Of a DNA stretch of 38,501 nucleotides, positions 25,270 to 34,274 are shown piece after piece. This DNA comes from Anaerolineae bacterium (GTDB taxonomy: Bacteria > Chloroflexota > Anaerolineae > Aggregatilineales > UBA2796). Every line of letters begins with the position of its first letter. The first letter of the stretch is position 1. The stretch lies in the NCBI GenBank assembly GCA_025055255.1, contig JANWYI010000018.1:1-38501 (forward strand), given 5' to 3'. Both the position numbers and the translations under genes were made by a program. The notes beneath the pieces are model-generated. The model was given only the letters and a program-made list of their open reading frames with translations. It was not told the DNA's origin and did no database searches.

Positions 25270-26673
25270 CTATGCCTTGCGCTCTTGCAGAAAGGACTCA
25301 GCGCGCTCAATTTGCAGACGGACTGCCTCTGGCGCTGTGCCGCCAAGCGCCTTCCGCTTAGCGACCGATGCTGCGAAGTCAAAGACAGCATACAAGTCAG
25401 CTTGAAAGTGTGTGCTGATCGCCTGATATGCCTGCAATGGCAAGCCAGAAAGCGGCACGCCTTGTCTTTGTGCTGCGCGCACAGCTGCGCCGACAAGCGC
25501 ATGCGCCTCGCGGAATGGCACGCCGCGCCGAACTAGGTAGTCAGCAAGGTCAGTTGCCAGCATGGACTCATCAAGCGCAGCGCGCATTGCCTCAGGCTGT
25601 AGACGCATGGTCTCAACTGTGCCAATCAAAGCAGGCAAGAGCGTCTCAAGCGTATCTGCTGCATCGAAGAGCGGCTCTTTGTCTTCCTGTAAGTCTTTAT
25701 TGTAACCTGTCGGCAATCCTTTGAGCGTGCTGAGGATGCCTGTCAGATGACCGATCAGTCTGCCTGCCTTGCCGCGCGTCAACTCTAGGACATCAGGATT
25801 TTGCTTCTGCGGCATTAAACTGCTGCCAGTGGTGTAGCGCTCATCTAATCGAATGAAGTTGAACGGCGGCGCGCTAAATAGGATGACATCCTCAGCGAAA
25901 CGGCTCAAGTGCGTCATGGTGAGCGCAGCGGCGTACAAAAAGCCGACTACAAAGTCACGGTCAGAGACAGCGTCTAGGCTGTTGAGCGCGATGTCGAGGA
26001 AGCCAAGCGCTTCAGCCAGTGCATGGCGGTCAATTGGATATGGCGTCCCTGCTAGAGCGCCTGAGCCGAGCGGCAAGACGAGCGTCGCCTCACGAGTCAG
26101 CTCGAAGCGGTGCACGTCGCGGCTGAGCATCCAAAAATAGCTGAGCAGCCAATGTGCTGCGCTAATTGGCTGCGCAGCGCGCAAATGCGTGTAGCCACAC
26201 ATCAGCGTCTCAACATGCTGCTTCGCCTGCTCTAGCAAAGCGCGCTGTAGAGCAGTCAGCAAGCTGATAATTCGGCTGATCGTCTGCGCCTGCCAGTGGC
26301 GCGTATCCGTTGCGACTTGGTCGTTGCGGCTGCGTCCAGTGTGCAACTTGCCGCCAACTGCGCCGACTAGCTCAATCAAGCGACGTTCAACGGCTGTGTG
26401 AATGTCTTCATCGCCTGCAGCGAAGACGAACGTGCCTGAGTCAAGCTCAGCGCGCACGCGCTGCAAGCCGTCAACAATTGCTGTCAGCTCAGTGTCATTC
26501 AGAATGCCCGCACTGTGCAGCGCGCGCGCATAGGCAATGCTACAAGCGATGTCGCTGGCATACAGACGCTTATCGAAAGGCAGCGAGTCGTTCAGGCGCC
26601 GCACAGATTCAGCAATGGCTGCTTCATAGCGTCCTGACCATAGCGTGTGTGAAGTCGGCTTAGAGTCGGTCAT
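25270..26673 (-). CDS. argH: Argininosuccinate lyase
   Basis: 467 residues, normal family length. It splits argininosuccinate into arginine and fumarate, the last step of arginine synthesis. Diagnostic stretches are LWSGRYE at the N terminus, DEDIHTAVERRL, GKLHTGRSRNDQVATD, GYTHLRAAQP, and the lyase signature GSSLMPQKQNP carrying the catalytic-loop serines. AAGGA lies close upstream of ATG 26673 and an extended -10 element precedes it. No other arginine gene is in the window except carB, 8 kb away. Confidence 0.96.
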   Translation of the reverse strand: MTDSKPTSHTLWSGRYEAAIAESVRRLNDSLPFDKRLYASDIACSIAYARALHSAGILNDTELTAIVDGLQRVRAELDSGTFVFAAGDEDIHTAVERRLIELVGAVGGKLHTGRSRNDQVATDTRHWQAQTISRIISLLTALQRALLEQAKQHVETLMCGYTHLRAAQPISAAHWLLSYFWMLSRDVHRFELTREATLVLPLGSGALAGTPYPIDRHALAEALGFLDIALNSLDAVSDRDFVVGFLYAAALTMTHLSRFAEDVILFSAPPFNFIRLDERYTTGSSLMPQKQNPDVLELTRGKAGRLIGHLTGILSTLKGLPTGYNKDLQEDKEPLFDAADTLETLLPALIGTVETMRLQPEAMRAALDESMLATDLADYLVRRGVPFREAHALVGAAVRAAQRQGVPLSGLPLQAYQAISTHFQADLYAVFDFAASVAKRKALGGTAPEAVRLQIERAESFLQERKA

Positions 26674-26707
26674 TACAATCCTTAGCGCTGAGCAATCTTG
26701 CGTCCAT

Positions 26708-26716
26708 ATTGTAGCA
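26708..26716 (-). promoter_or_regulatory. Extended -10 promoter of argH
   Basis: Minus strand TGCTACAAT, 35 bases before the argH ATG and just after the crp-like gene stop. No good -35 is seen, consistent with an extended -10 promoter. Confidence 0.5.
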
Positions 26717-26723
26717 CGCTCTA

Positions 26724-27425
26724 CTAATCAGCGCTGAGCGGCACGCCTTGCACCATGCGTTGATAATGCGCCTGCAAGGCGGCGAGATCAACGCTGGCAA
26801 TGTGCGAGCGATCCAATATGAGCAAGCCCTGCTGGCGTAACTTTTCCACCACAGCTTGCGCTGCACTGCGTGTGACACCTGAGAGCGCTGCTAAGTCATC
26901 AGCTGTCAGGCGGACGCTGAAGCGCGCTCCTGTTTGATACTGCTGAGCAATATTGAGCAAGAGTCGCACTATTTTCTCTTCTGCACTGCGCACGAGCGGT
27001 TGATCAAGGGCAGATTCGGCGAAGCGCATGCGACGGCTGACTGTCACCAACAGCTTGATTGCCACCATTGTCTGGCGCTCTAGGAAGCGGAAAAATGTCG
27101 GGCGAGTCAGTACCAGTAAATCGCTGTGTTCAAGCGCGACTGCTTCGCCTGAGCGCGGCAGACCGTCTAGCAAGGAAAATTCGCCAAAATACTGCTCAGC
27201 GCGGAAGACATCTGTAAAAGTGATCGTGTTATCTCTGCCGAAAGCAGTCACCTGCACACTGCCCGACTTGACGATGTACAAGCAATTGGTCAGGCTGCCC
27301 TGTTGAAACAGCACCTGCCCGCGCCGAAAATTCTGCAAAGTGAACTCTGCTGCCAATAAATCGAGTTCCTCTTCATTCAGCTGTGCAAACAGCGAGACGT
27401 TACGTAGTAAATAAGCGCAGCTCAT
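26724..27425 (-). CDS. Crp/Fnr-family transcription regulator
   Basis: 233 residues. The cyclic-nucleotide-binding type beta-roll (about 8-125) has FRRGQVLFQQGSLTNCLYIVKSGSVQV, FGEFSLLDGLPRSGEAVA and a long dimer helix. The helix-turn-helix domain (~150-215) has RLTADDLAALSGVTRSAAQAVVEKLRQQGLL. No Fnr-type cysteine cluster is visible, so it is not an obvious iron-sulfur sensor. GGAGG lies 8 bases before ATG 27425, and a perfect hairpin/palindrome touches this ribosome site. It diverges from a PhoB/PhoR-like operon that it might control. Confidence 0.9.
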   Translation of the reverse strand: MSCAYLLRNVSLFAQLNEEELDLLAAEFTLQNFRRGQVLFQQGSLTNCLYIVKSGSVQVTAFGRDNTITFTDVFRAEQYFGEFSLLDGLPRSGEAVALEHSDLLVLTRPTFFRFLERQTMVAIKLLVTVSRRMRFAESALDQPLVRSAEEKIVRLLLNIAQQYQTGARFSVRLTADDLAALSGVTRSAAQAVVEKLRQQGLLILDRSHIASVDLAALQAHYQRMVQGVPLSAD

Positions 27426-27437
27426 TTTTATACCTCC

Positions 27438-27455
27438 GAGCCAAGTCTTTGGCTC
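27438..27455 (-). promoter_or_regulatory. Palindrome/hairpin abutting the crp-like ribosome site
   Basis: GAGCCAA (27438-27444), 4-base loop, TTGGCTC (27449-27455). In the mRNA the hairpin ends exactly where GGAGG begins. It could be an autoregulatory operator or an RNA element that tunes translation. Confidence 0.4.
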
Positions 27456-27557
27456 AAAATACAGTGTAAAGGCAAATGCAGCGCAGGTCTAGTGGGCAAA
27501 ATGGCGCGGTCAGGAGTTGGAATTTCTTGCACTGCCTGAACAGATGCTCACGAGCCA

Positions 27558-27587
27558 TTTAACAACTTGACAGGTTTTGGCTATACT
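27558..27587 (+). promoter_or_regulatory. Promoter of the PhoB/PhoR-like operon
   Basis: TTTAAC (27558-27563), 18 bases, TATACT (27582-27587) preceded by GGC. A TTGACA at 27567 is too close to the -10 to be its partner. Confidence 0.4.
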
Positions 27588-27643
27588 TATGCGTGAAAGG
27601 CAAGGCGACCTTTCATCTCGTTCACTAGGCATGAGGTTAGCTT

Positions 27644-28330
27644 ATGGCGAAAATTCTGATTGTTGAGGATGACGTAACACTGGCAGATACCCTCGCTGAC
27701 AACCTGAAAGAGGAAGGTTACGAAGTCTTCAGCACCCGCGATGGTGAAAACGCACTAGCACTCATCCGCAGCAAGTTACCCGATCTCATCGTCCTTGACA
27801 TCATGCTGCCGACTCTTGACGGACTAAGCGTTTGTCGGATCATCCGCAAAGACCCGACTACGTTGCATATCCCAATCATCATGTTGACGGCACGTGGCAC
27901 TGAGGTGGATAAAATCGTCGGCTTGGAGAGCGGCGCCGATGACTACATCGTCAAGCCGTTCGGATTGGGCGAGTTCCTAGCGCGTGTGCGCGCCGTCATG
28001 CGCCGCATGCCCGGTCGCCCTGCCCTACAGGATGAGCTGCTCTCAGGCGACCTGCGCGTGGATTTAGCAGGGCGGCGCGTCTTTCGCGGTAATCAAGAAT
28101 TGCGCCTGAGCCACAAGGAATTCGACTTGCTCTCTGAACTCATGCGCAATCAAGGCGCTGTGCTTTCCCGCGACCTGATCCTCACAAAAGTCTGGGGCTA
28201 CGAATACTTTGGCGATAAGCGCACAGTGGATGTGCATGTGCGCTGGCTACGCGAGAAAATCGAAGATGATGCCAGCAATCCACAGCGCATTGTGACTGTG
28301 CGCGGCGTCGGCTACCGCTTTGAGGGCTAA
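27644..28330 (+). CDS. PhoB/OmpR-family response regulator
   Basis: 228 residues. The receiver has acceptor D52 (LIVLDIMLPTLDG), the VEDD acidic pocket, T of MLTARG and K of VKPFG. The C-terminal winged helix (~130-226) has LSHKEFDLLSELMRNQGAVLSR, KRTVDVHVRWLREKIE and GVGYRFEG. GAGG lies 8 bases before the ATG. The kinase start overlaps its end by 11 bases. Confidence 0.95.
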   Translation: MAKILIVEDDVTLADTLADNLKEEGYEVFSTRDGENALALIRSKLPDLIVLDIMLPTLDGLSVCRIIRKDPTTLHIPIIMLTARGTEVDKIVGLESGADDYIVKPFGLGEFLARVRAVMRRMPGRPALQDELLSGDLRVDLAGRRVFRGNQELRLSHKEFDLLSELMRNQGAVLSRDLILTKVWGYEYFGDKRTVDVHVRWLREKIEDDASNPQRIVTVRGVGYRFEG

Positions 28331-29576
28331 GGCGGCAGTGAATGCGCTGTTGCTGCTTACGCTGATCGCTGTGCTGGGCTTGTGCGCGTTGCTGTGGTGG
28401 CGCCTAGGCGCTGCGCTGCAACGCGCTGACTACCTTCAGGGCAAACTAGAGGATGCACAGCACACGCTGACCGCCAGCCGTGCGCGTCTAAATGTGCTTC
28501 AGAGCCGCGCACAAGCTCTGGCAGATGTGCTGTTCGATCCGCTCTTGGTCTTTAACGTTAGCACGTCGCCTTACACCTTGATTCTGCTCAACACAGCAGC
28601 AGCGCAGGTCTTCAAGATCGAGCCGCAAACAGCGCAAGGGCGCACAGTGATGCAGGTGACGCGCCATCACGAAATTGACGCGCTGGTCAATGCCCTTGCG
28701 CAAGGGCAAGAGCAGCCTGAGGCGCAAATTGTGATCGAAGATAGCACTTTCCGTATGCGCGGTGTGCGCATAGGCGAGAGAGGCGAGTATCTTGTCGTCG
28801 TTGCCCTGCAAGATATCTCTGAGCTGCTGCGCCTTGCGCGCGCGCGCCGTGATATGGTTGCCAACTTCTCACATGACTTGCGTACACCGCTCAGCAGCAT
28901 CAAACTGCTGATCGAATCTCTGCAGATGAATCTGGGACGCAATCCTGAGCGCGACCGAAAGCTGCTCGCTAAACTGGCAGGCGAAGCCGACAGCTTGCAT
29001 CACATGACTCAAGAGCTGATCGATCTCTCCATGATCGAATCAGGACGCGCTATCATGCGTCTTGTGCCAGTGCGAGCTGTTGAGGTGATTGAGAGTGCTT
29101 TCAAGGTTATGGAGACGCAGTTCGATCAAAAGCGAATGCACGCGACCTATGATGTGCCAGCTGATCTGTGGATTTTGGCAGACGCTGAGCAAATTCGGCG
29201 CGTGCTGACCAACTTGCTGCATAATGCCGTCAAGTTCACGCCTGCTGAGGGACGAATCACTTGCACAGCGCGCGCTGTTGGCGAGAGCGCGCAGATTGAA
29301 GTGACCGACACAGGCATCGGCATTCCGCCGCACGAGCGCACGCGCATTTTTGAGCGTTTCTATCAAGTAGACTCGGCGCGCACGACCGGCGCCAACCGCA
29401 GCGGCACAGGTTTAGGTCTAGCGATCTCCAAGCACATTGTCGAGGCACATGGCGGCAAAATCTGGGCAGAGGCAGGCTTGCCGCCTACAGGCGCACGGCT
29501 GTGCTTTACTCTGCCGCTGGCAGAGCCGCCTAATAACCTACCACAGCCTACCGCTGAGAACACTGCACTTTTGTAG
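28320..29576 (+). CDS. PhoR-like sensor histidine kinase
   Basis: 418 residues from TTG 28320, inside the end of the regulator gene. One N-terminal transmembrane helix (7-29), a coiled coil (30-66), then a PAS-like sensor (~67-168, DVLFDPLLVFN, VVALQDISELLRL). HisKA follows with acceptor H185 (NFSHDLRTPLSSIK), then HATPase_c with NLLHNAVKFTP, DTGIGIPPHE and GTGLGLAISKHIVEAHGG. The single-helix-plus-PAS layout is that of PhoR-type kinases, so a phosphate-starvation or envelope signal is possible but not shown by the neighbours. Confidence 0.93.
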   Translation: MRAKAAVNALLLLTLIAVLGLCALLWWRLGAALQRADYLQGKLEDAQHTLTASRARLNVLQSRAQALADVLFDPLLVFNVSTSPYTLILLNTAAAQVFKIEPQTAQGRTVMQVTRHHEIDALVNALAQGQEQPEAQIVIEDSTFRMRGVRIGERGEYLVVVALQDISELLRLARARRDMVANFSHDLRTPLSSIKLLIESLQMNLGRNPERDRKLLAKLAGEADSLHHMTQELIDLSMIESGRAIMRLVPVRAVEVIESAFKVMETQFDQKRMHATYDVPADLWILADAEQIRRVLTNLLHNAVKFTPAEGRITCTARAVGESAQIEVTDTGIGIPPHERTRIFERFYQVDSARTTGANRSGTGLGLAISKHIVEAHGGKIWAEAGLPPTGARLCFTLPLAEPPNNLPQPTAENTALL

Positions 29577-29591
29577 GCAACTGCTCACAGC

Positions 29592-29617
29592 TGACCGTTG
29601 CTTGGCAAGCAAGGTCA
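29592..29617 (+). terminator. Long palindromic hairpin after the kinase gene
   Basis: TGACC (29592-29596), one bulged G, TTGCTTG (29598-29604), single G, then CAAGCAA (29606-29612) and GGTCA (29613-29617): a nearly perfect 26-base palindrome. There is no T tract. It is likely a terminator, or alternatively a protein-binding site. In the rest of 29577-29746 I see only a weak promoter region before the Clp gene. Confidence 0.45.
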
Positions 29618-29746
29618 TCCTTGCTGTGCTCATTATCCGCATGCGCTTGCCAAACAAAACGCTCCTCCAGTGCAGACGCCCTTGTTAGAGCGGCAATTTT
29701 GAGATACTGTTACTACTAAGCTCATTCTGGACTAGGTGCGGATGCT

Positions 29747-31966
29747 ATGGCGACTCTGAATCCTAAGCTGCTCTCAACCGATTGCACAGCTGTGCTCAAC
29801 AACGCAGTGGACATCGTCAAGTCTTATGGCAGGCGGACAATCTACCCTGAGGCGACCCTGCTCGCTTTGATCCGCACCCAGAACACTGCGGCGCGGCGCA
29901 TCCTTGAGTTCTACAAAGCACAGCGCGGACTCGACCTTGATCGGCTGGAGCGCTCTGTGCGTCTTGCCGTTGAGTCACGCCGCGACGTAGATGGTGATTT
30001 GCTCTTTGCTGCAGCGAACGGCGAAAAAGTTGGCTTGAGCCGCCAGATGATCATTGCGCTTGATGAAGCGCTGAGCATTGCGCAAGCAGGCAACGAGATG
30101 GTGATTGACACTGACCATCTCCTAGCGATTATGGCAGATACGCGGATCAGCACAAGCGGCTTGCTGCGCCAATTTGGGTTGACGCCGCGCGCCATGACTG
30201 ACCTTATGGCAGAGCGTGTCATCAAGCAAAAAGGCGCCGCCACAGCTGACGTAGTGACTGAGGTGCAGCGTGGCAACGTACGTCCGCTCTATTTCCGCGA
30301 AAATCTGCTCAGAGAGCTGATCAACATGCTCTCGCAGCGCATCAATCGCCACGTCATTTTGATCGGACCTGAAGGCGTCGGCAAACGCTCGCTCGCCTAC
30401 AGCTTAGGTATGTTGATCGCCGAAGGCAAAGGTCCAGTTGGTCTGAAGAAGCTGGTGACCATTGACGAAGCTGCGCTGCTGGACAATCCCGTGCAAGCGG
30501 TCACCAATGGCTTGGCGCAGGCACGCGGCGGTATTTTGCTCATCCCGCACATTGAGCGTTTCTTCGGCGGACCTGTGCGCTCTGAGTTTCCACGCGCCAC
30601 GCCGAACATCCAAAAGGCGCTCCTAGGCGATGACCCTGTCATACTCGCCACGACGACGCAAGCTGACTATGATGAGCGGCTCGCCAATGCTAGTGGCGTC
30701 TCTGGGCGCGTGCAGCTGCTGCGCGTGCCAGAGCCAAGTGACGACGAAGCGATTGCTATCATCAAGGTCTTAGCGCCGCACATTGCCGCCGATTACAAGG
30801 TCAAAATTACGGATGACGCCATTAAGAGCGCTGTACGTCTTGCGCGCCGCTATATGAGTCCTGCCACGCCTTTGCCGCGCAGCGCCGAGCATCTGTTGCA
30901 TCGTGCAGCAGCTATGGTAGACGTGAGCCGACACGCCGCTATGCCGACTGACGGCACATCGCCAAACGATGAAGTGGACGCTGAAGACGTGACGCTTGCT
31001 GCGGCACAAATGACAGGCATTCCTGTGGCAAAACTTGGTCAGGACGAGCGCACGCGCTATGCCAGCATGGTTGAGCATCTCCATCAGCGGATTATCGGTC
31101 AGTCTGAGGCTGTTTTAGCAGTTAGCCGTGCCGTGAAGACAGCGCGCGTCGGCTTAAAAGATCCGAAACGACCAATTGGCAGCTTTCTCTTTCTCGGACC
31201 GACTGGTGTCGGTAAGACCGAGCTTGCTAAGGCGCTGGCAGAGTTCATGTTCGGCACAGAGGACGCCTTGCTCGAAATTGACATGAGCGAGTACATGGAC
31301 GAAAGCGCTGTTAACAAGCTAATCGGCGCACCGCCGGGCTACGTTGGCTACGAAGGCGGTGGTCAGCTCACGGATCGCGTCCGCCAGCAGCCGTACATTG
31401 TCGTGCTGTTTGACGAGGTCGAAAAGGCGCACAGCCGCGTCATGGATGTGCTATTGCAAGTGCTTGAGGCAGGTCGGCTGACCGATGGGCAAGGGCGCAC
31501 AGCGAATTTCAGCGAGGCGGTCATCATTCTGACCAGCAACTTAGGTCACCAGTACTTGCAGGACACTGAGATCACTGAGGAAGACCGCGAAGGCATCATG
31601 GAAGAAGTGCGCGGTTTCTTCCGCCCTGAGTTTTTGAACCGTCTTGATGACATCGTGATCTTCCACATGCTCAGCCCGTCCGATCTGCGCGCCATTCTTG
31701 ACCTGATGCTGAAAAAAGAGGCGAAGTTGGCAGCCGAGCGCGGCTTAAACCTGACCTTCACAGAGGCGGCAAAAGACTGGATGATGGCGCAGAACACGAA
31801 CCCTGAGTGGGGTGCGCGTCCATTGCGGCGGATCATTGCGCGCAGCGTGCGCGAGCCATTGGCGGACTTCCTGCTCACGGCTGATCCTGCATTTGGTGTA
31901 TCCATTGTCATTGACGCTGAGCCAAATGCTGAAAAGCTGAGTTTCAAGATCGAAGAGCGCGCATGA
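29747..31966 (+). CDS. Clp/Hsp100 AAA+ ATPase with degenerate first module
   Basis: 739 residues. A Clp-N-like helical domain (1-~160) is followed by two AAA+ modules. Module 1 (~180-400) has Walker A GPEGVGKR (207-214, Arg where Ser/Thr is usual) and LLIPHIE where Walker B normally reads hhhDE, so it has probably lost ATP hydrolysis. Module 2 (~450-735) is intact: GPTGVGKT (484-491), DE 556-557 in VLFDEVEKAH, pore loop region GYVGYEGGG, FFRPEFLNRLDD. There is no long middle (ClpB coiled-coil) domain. Between TSNLG and FRPEF I see no VGF/LGF-type ClpP-binding loop. It is best read as a ClpP-independent unfoldase or remodeller. A CapA-like gene overlaps its stop. Confidence 0.87.
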   Translation: MATLNPKLLSTDCTAVLNNAVDIVKSYGRRTIYPEATLLALIRTQNTAARRILEFYKAQRGLDLDRLERSVRLAVESRRDVDGDLLFAAANGEKVGLSRQMIIALDEALSIAQAGNEMVIDTDHLLAIMADTRISTSGLLRQFGLTPRAMTDLMAERVIKQKGAATADVVTEVQRGNVRPLYFRENLLRELINMLSQRINRHVILIGPEGVGKRSLAYSLGMLIAEGKGPVGLKKLVTIDEAALLDNPVQAVTNGLAQARGGILLIPHIERFFGGPVRSEFPRATPNIQKALLGDDPVILATTTQADYDERLANASGVSGRVQLLRVPEPSDDEAIAIIKVLAPHIAADYKVKITDDAIKSAVRLARRYMSPATPLPRSAEHLLHRAAAMVDVSRHAAMPTDGTSPNDEVDAEDVTLAAAQMTGIPVAKLGQDERTRYASMVEHLHQRIIGQSEAVLAVSRAVKTARVGLKDPKRPIGSFLFLGPTGVGKTELAKALAEFMFGTEDALLEIDMSEYMDESAVNKLIGAPPGYVGYEGGGQLTDRVRQQPYIVVLFDEVEKAHSRVMDVLLQVLEAGRLTDGQGRTANFSEAVIILTSNLGHQYLQDTEITEEDREGIMEEVRGFFRPEFLNRLDDIVIFHMLSPSDLRAILDLMLKKEAKLAAERGLNLTFTEAAKDWMMAQNTNPEWGARPLRRIIARSVREPLADFLLTADPAFGVSIVIDAEPNAEKLSFKIEERA

Positions 31967-32973
31967 GAGGCGTCGCACTTGCTCTGGGCGCGCTCTTGAT
32001 CGCCTTGCTATGCGTCTCGGAGCGCGCTCAGGCACAGTCAAGCGTCACAATTGTGTTCACAGGCGACCTGATGCTTGGTCGCAGTCTTGAGGAAGCGGCA
32101 CTTGCCAGAAATGATCCGTTTTTCGCCTTTCGGCACGTCGCTGAGTTGCTCCAGAGCGCCGATCTGACTGTTGGCAACCTTGAATGCGTGTTGAGCGATC
32201 TTGGAGCGCCTGCGCATAAGCGCTATCCATTGCGCTGCGCTCAGGCGCTCGAGGCATTGCGCTGGGCAGGCTTTGATGTGCTTTCGCTCGCCAATAACCA
32301 TGCAATGGACTTCGGCAGCGAGGCGCTGTTGGACACAATCAAGCGCTTGCGCAGCGTCGGCATTGCTACAGTCGGCGCTGGCGTGAACATCCAAGCGGCA
32401 CGTGCGCCTGCTGTTCTGCTGAGCAATGGCGTGCGAGTCGCCTTTCTTGGTTATGTGAACGTGCCACAAGACGGTCCGCCTTTCTTCTTTCGCAACGATC
32501 TGACAGCTGCAACAGCCACAAGCGCAGGCGTGGCGTGGGCAAGCGCCGATTCAGACGGCATGGCGATGATTCAGGCGGACGTGCGTGCTGCGCGCGCTCT
32601 CGCCGATGTTGTAATTGTCCTGCTGCACGCAGGCTACGAATACGCGCGTGCTCCAAATGAAGTACAGCGTACGCTCGCCTACGCTGCAATGGATGCAGGC
32701 GCAACAGCGGTAATTGGCGCGCATCCGCACGTGCTGCAGGGTGTGCAGCGCTACAGAGACGGTATTATCGCTTACAGCTTAGGCAATTTCGCCTTCGATA
32801 TGACCGTAGACACATCAGCAGCGCTGCGTATGGTTATAACAGCACAAGGTATGCAGCGCTACGAATGGTTGCCGATAGTGATTGGCAGTTACGGTCAGCC
32901 GCGCATGGCGACGCCTGAACAAGCGGCGCGTATTCTTAAAGCGTTAGAGCGACTCTCAGCGCAGCTCAATTGA
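31963..32973 (+). CDS. CapA-like metallophosphatase, secreted
   Basis: 336 residues with a signal peptide (1-24). It has the conserved blocks of the CapA / PGA_cap family: FTGDLMLGR, DLTVGNLECVLS, LSLANNHAMDFG, LHAGYEY, GAHPHVLQGV and AYSLGNFAFD. The family is related to calcineurin-like phosphatases and is named for poly-gamma-glutamate capsule synthesis, but members without the capB/capC partners, as here, have unknown roles at the cell envelope. Its ATG overlaps the Clp-like stop (ATGA, 31963-31966), an unusual coupling. Confidence 0.87.
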   Translation: MRGVALALGALLIALLCVSERAQAQSSVTIVFTGDLMLGRSLEEAALARNDPFFAFRHVAELLQSADLTVGNLECVLSDLGAPAHKRYPLRCAQALEALRWAGFDVLSLANNHAMDFGSEALLDTIKRLRSVGIATVGAGVNIQAARAPAVLLSNGVRVAFLGYVNVPQDGPPFFFRNDLTAATATSAGVAWASADSDGMAMIQADVRAARALADVVIVLLHAGYEYARAPNEVQRTLAYAAMDAGATAVIGAHPHVLQGVQRYRDGIIAYSLGNFAFDMTVDTSAALRMVITAQGMQRYEWLPIVIGSYGQPRMATPEQAARILKALERLSAQLN

Positions 32974-32999
32974 TGAGCGCTGCATAACTAAGGCGCTCA
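32974..32999 (+). terminator. Hairpin after the Clp-CapA operon
   Basis: TGAGCGC (32974-32980) pairs with GCGCTCA (32993-32999) across a 12-base loop, immediately after the stop codon. It has no T tract. Confidence 0.4.
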
Positions 33000-33013
33000 A
33001 TGTGCCTCAATAA

Positions 33014-33042
33014 TTGCTATACAACGATCTTTAGGCTATAGT
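33014..33042 (+). promoter_or_regulatory. Promoter of the SPFH-protein gene
   Basis: TTGCTA (33014-33019), 17 bases, TATAGT (33037-33042) preceded by GGC. About 55 bases before the start codon. Confidence 0.6.
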
Positions 33043-33096
33043 TATATAAACCTACGAGGTCTAGACAGACAGTTCACTCCATGCGTGGAGGTTAAC

Positions 33097-34215
33097 ATGA
33101 CTTTGAATTCAATTTTGGGCTTTCTCTCGCTGGCAGGCTGGATGGCGGTCTTAGCAGGCGTTGGCATCGCCATCAGCAATGCGGCGCAGAATCGTTCAAC
33201 GCGCGGCGGCATTGCGCTCGCTGGCGTAGGCTTGATTGTCGGCATCACGTTCTTTCTCGCCAGCGCAGGTCTGGTGACAGTCGGTCCGACGCAGGTTGCC
33301 GTTGTCTTCCAAGCCATTGGCGGCGATCCTGCTGAAGGCAACTTGTGGAAGACGCCGCTCGGTCCGGGCGTGCACATCATCTTGCCCATCATTAACGAAC
33401 CGATCCTGTATTCAACAGCTGTGCAGACCTACACGATGTCTCGCGTTGTGGACGAAGGTCAGTTGCGCCGTGCCGACGCTGTTGAGGCGCGCACGCGCGA
33501 CGGTCAGCAGGTCTTGATTGACGTCTCAGTGCTGTACTACATTGACCCAAGCCTTGCCAACACGCTGCATCGCAAGTGGCAGAATCGCTATGAGAACGAC
33601 TTTGTGCGTCCAACAGTGCGCTCTGCCATTCGTGAGCAAGTGGCAAGCTACAGCGTGAACGATCTTTACGGCGGCACCAGTCTGATTACCACAACGGACG
33701 AATCAGGTCAGGCGCGCACTGAGCAGCCGATTTCCAAGTTGCCTGAGCTGCAGCGCAACCTGAATCGTGAGCTCCGTCCTGTTTTTGCAGAGAACGGTCT
33801 GTTTTTGCAAGAGCTGCTGCTGCGCGAGATCACCTTCAGCGAGGAATTCATCCGCGCTGTAGAAGCCAAGCAAGTTGCTGAGCAGCAGGCTGAGCAGGCG
33901 AAGCAAGAGGCGGCGCGTGCGCGTACTCTAGCTGAAGGTGAGGCGAACGCGCTGCGCGAGCGCGCTGCAGGTGAAGCAGAGGCGCTGCGCAGACGCGCCG
34001 AAGGTGAGGCAGCTGCAATCCTTGCGCGTGCTGAGGCTGAGGCAAAGGCATTGGCGCTGATCAACGCTGAGCTGAGCAAGAATCCAATGCTCTTGCAATG
34101 GCGCTACATTGAACGGTTGGCGCCCAACATCGGCATGATTGTGGTACCGAGTAACACGCCATTCCTCTTCGATCTCGAGCAACTGATGCAGCAAGCAGGT
34201 GCCACGCGCCGTTAG
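33097..34215 (+). CDS. Membrane-anchored SPFH/prohibitin-like protein
   Basis: 372 residues. Two N-terminal transmembrane helices (~8-28 and ~44-64) lead into an SPFH domain (~65-270, VGPTQVAVVFQ, LGPGVHIILPIINEPILYS, TRDGQQVLIDVSVLYYI). An Ala/Glu-rich coiled coil follows (~270-335, AEQQAEQAKQEAARARTLAEGEANALRERA-type), then a short C-terminal tail. Prohibitin-like proteins oligomerise into membrane scaffolds and often regulate membrane proteases. ATG 33097 has GGAGG at the right distance. It is a second SPFH gene besides the slipin at 7992. Confidence 0.9.
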   Translation: MTLNSILGFLSLAGWMAVLAGVGIAISNAAQNRSTRGGIALAGVGLIVGITFFLASAGLVTVGPTQVAVVFQAIGGDPAEGNLWKTPLGPGVHIILPIINEPILYSTAVQTYTMSRVVDEGQLRRADAVEARTRDGQQVLIDVSVLYYIDPSLANTLHRKWQNRYENDFVRPTVRSAIREQVASYSVNDLYGGTSLITTTDESGQARTEQPISKLPELQRNLNRELRPVFAENGLFLQELLLREITFSEEFIRAVEAKQVAEQQAEQAKQEAARARTLAEGEANALRERAAGEAEALRRRAEGEAAAILARAEAEAKALALINAELSKNPMLLQWRYIERLAPNIGMIVVPSNTPFLFDLEQLMQQAGATRR

Positions 34216-34227
34216 TTACCTCACAAC

Positions 34228-34255
34228 CTTGCCCTGCTCGATTAGGCAGGGCAAG
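34228..34255 (+). terminator. Hairpin between the SPFH gene and the small downstream gene
   Basis: CTTGCCCTGC (34228-34237) pairs perfectly with GCAGGGCAAG (34246-34255), 8-base loop, no T tract. It may partly terminate or set the mRNA 3' end, reducing expression of the next gene. Confidence 0.5.
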
Positions 34256-34274
34256 CTGCTTCGGAGTTTGCCCA

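Noticed and set aside
27567-27587. TTGACA at 27567 as -35 for TATACT
   Set aside because: The spacer would be only 9 bases.
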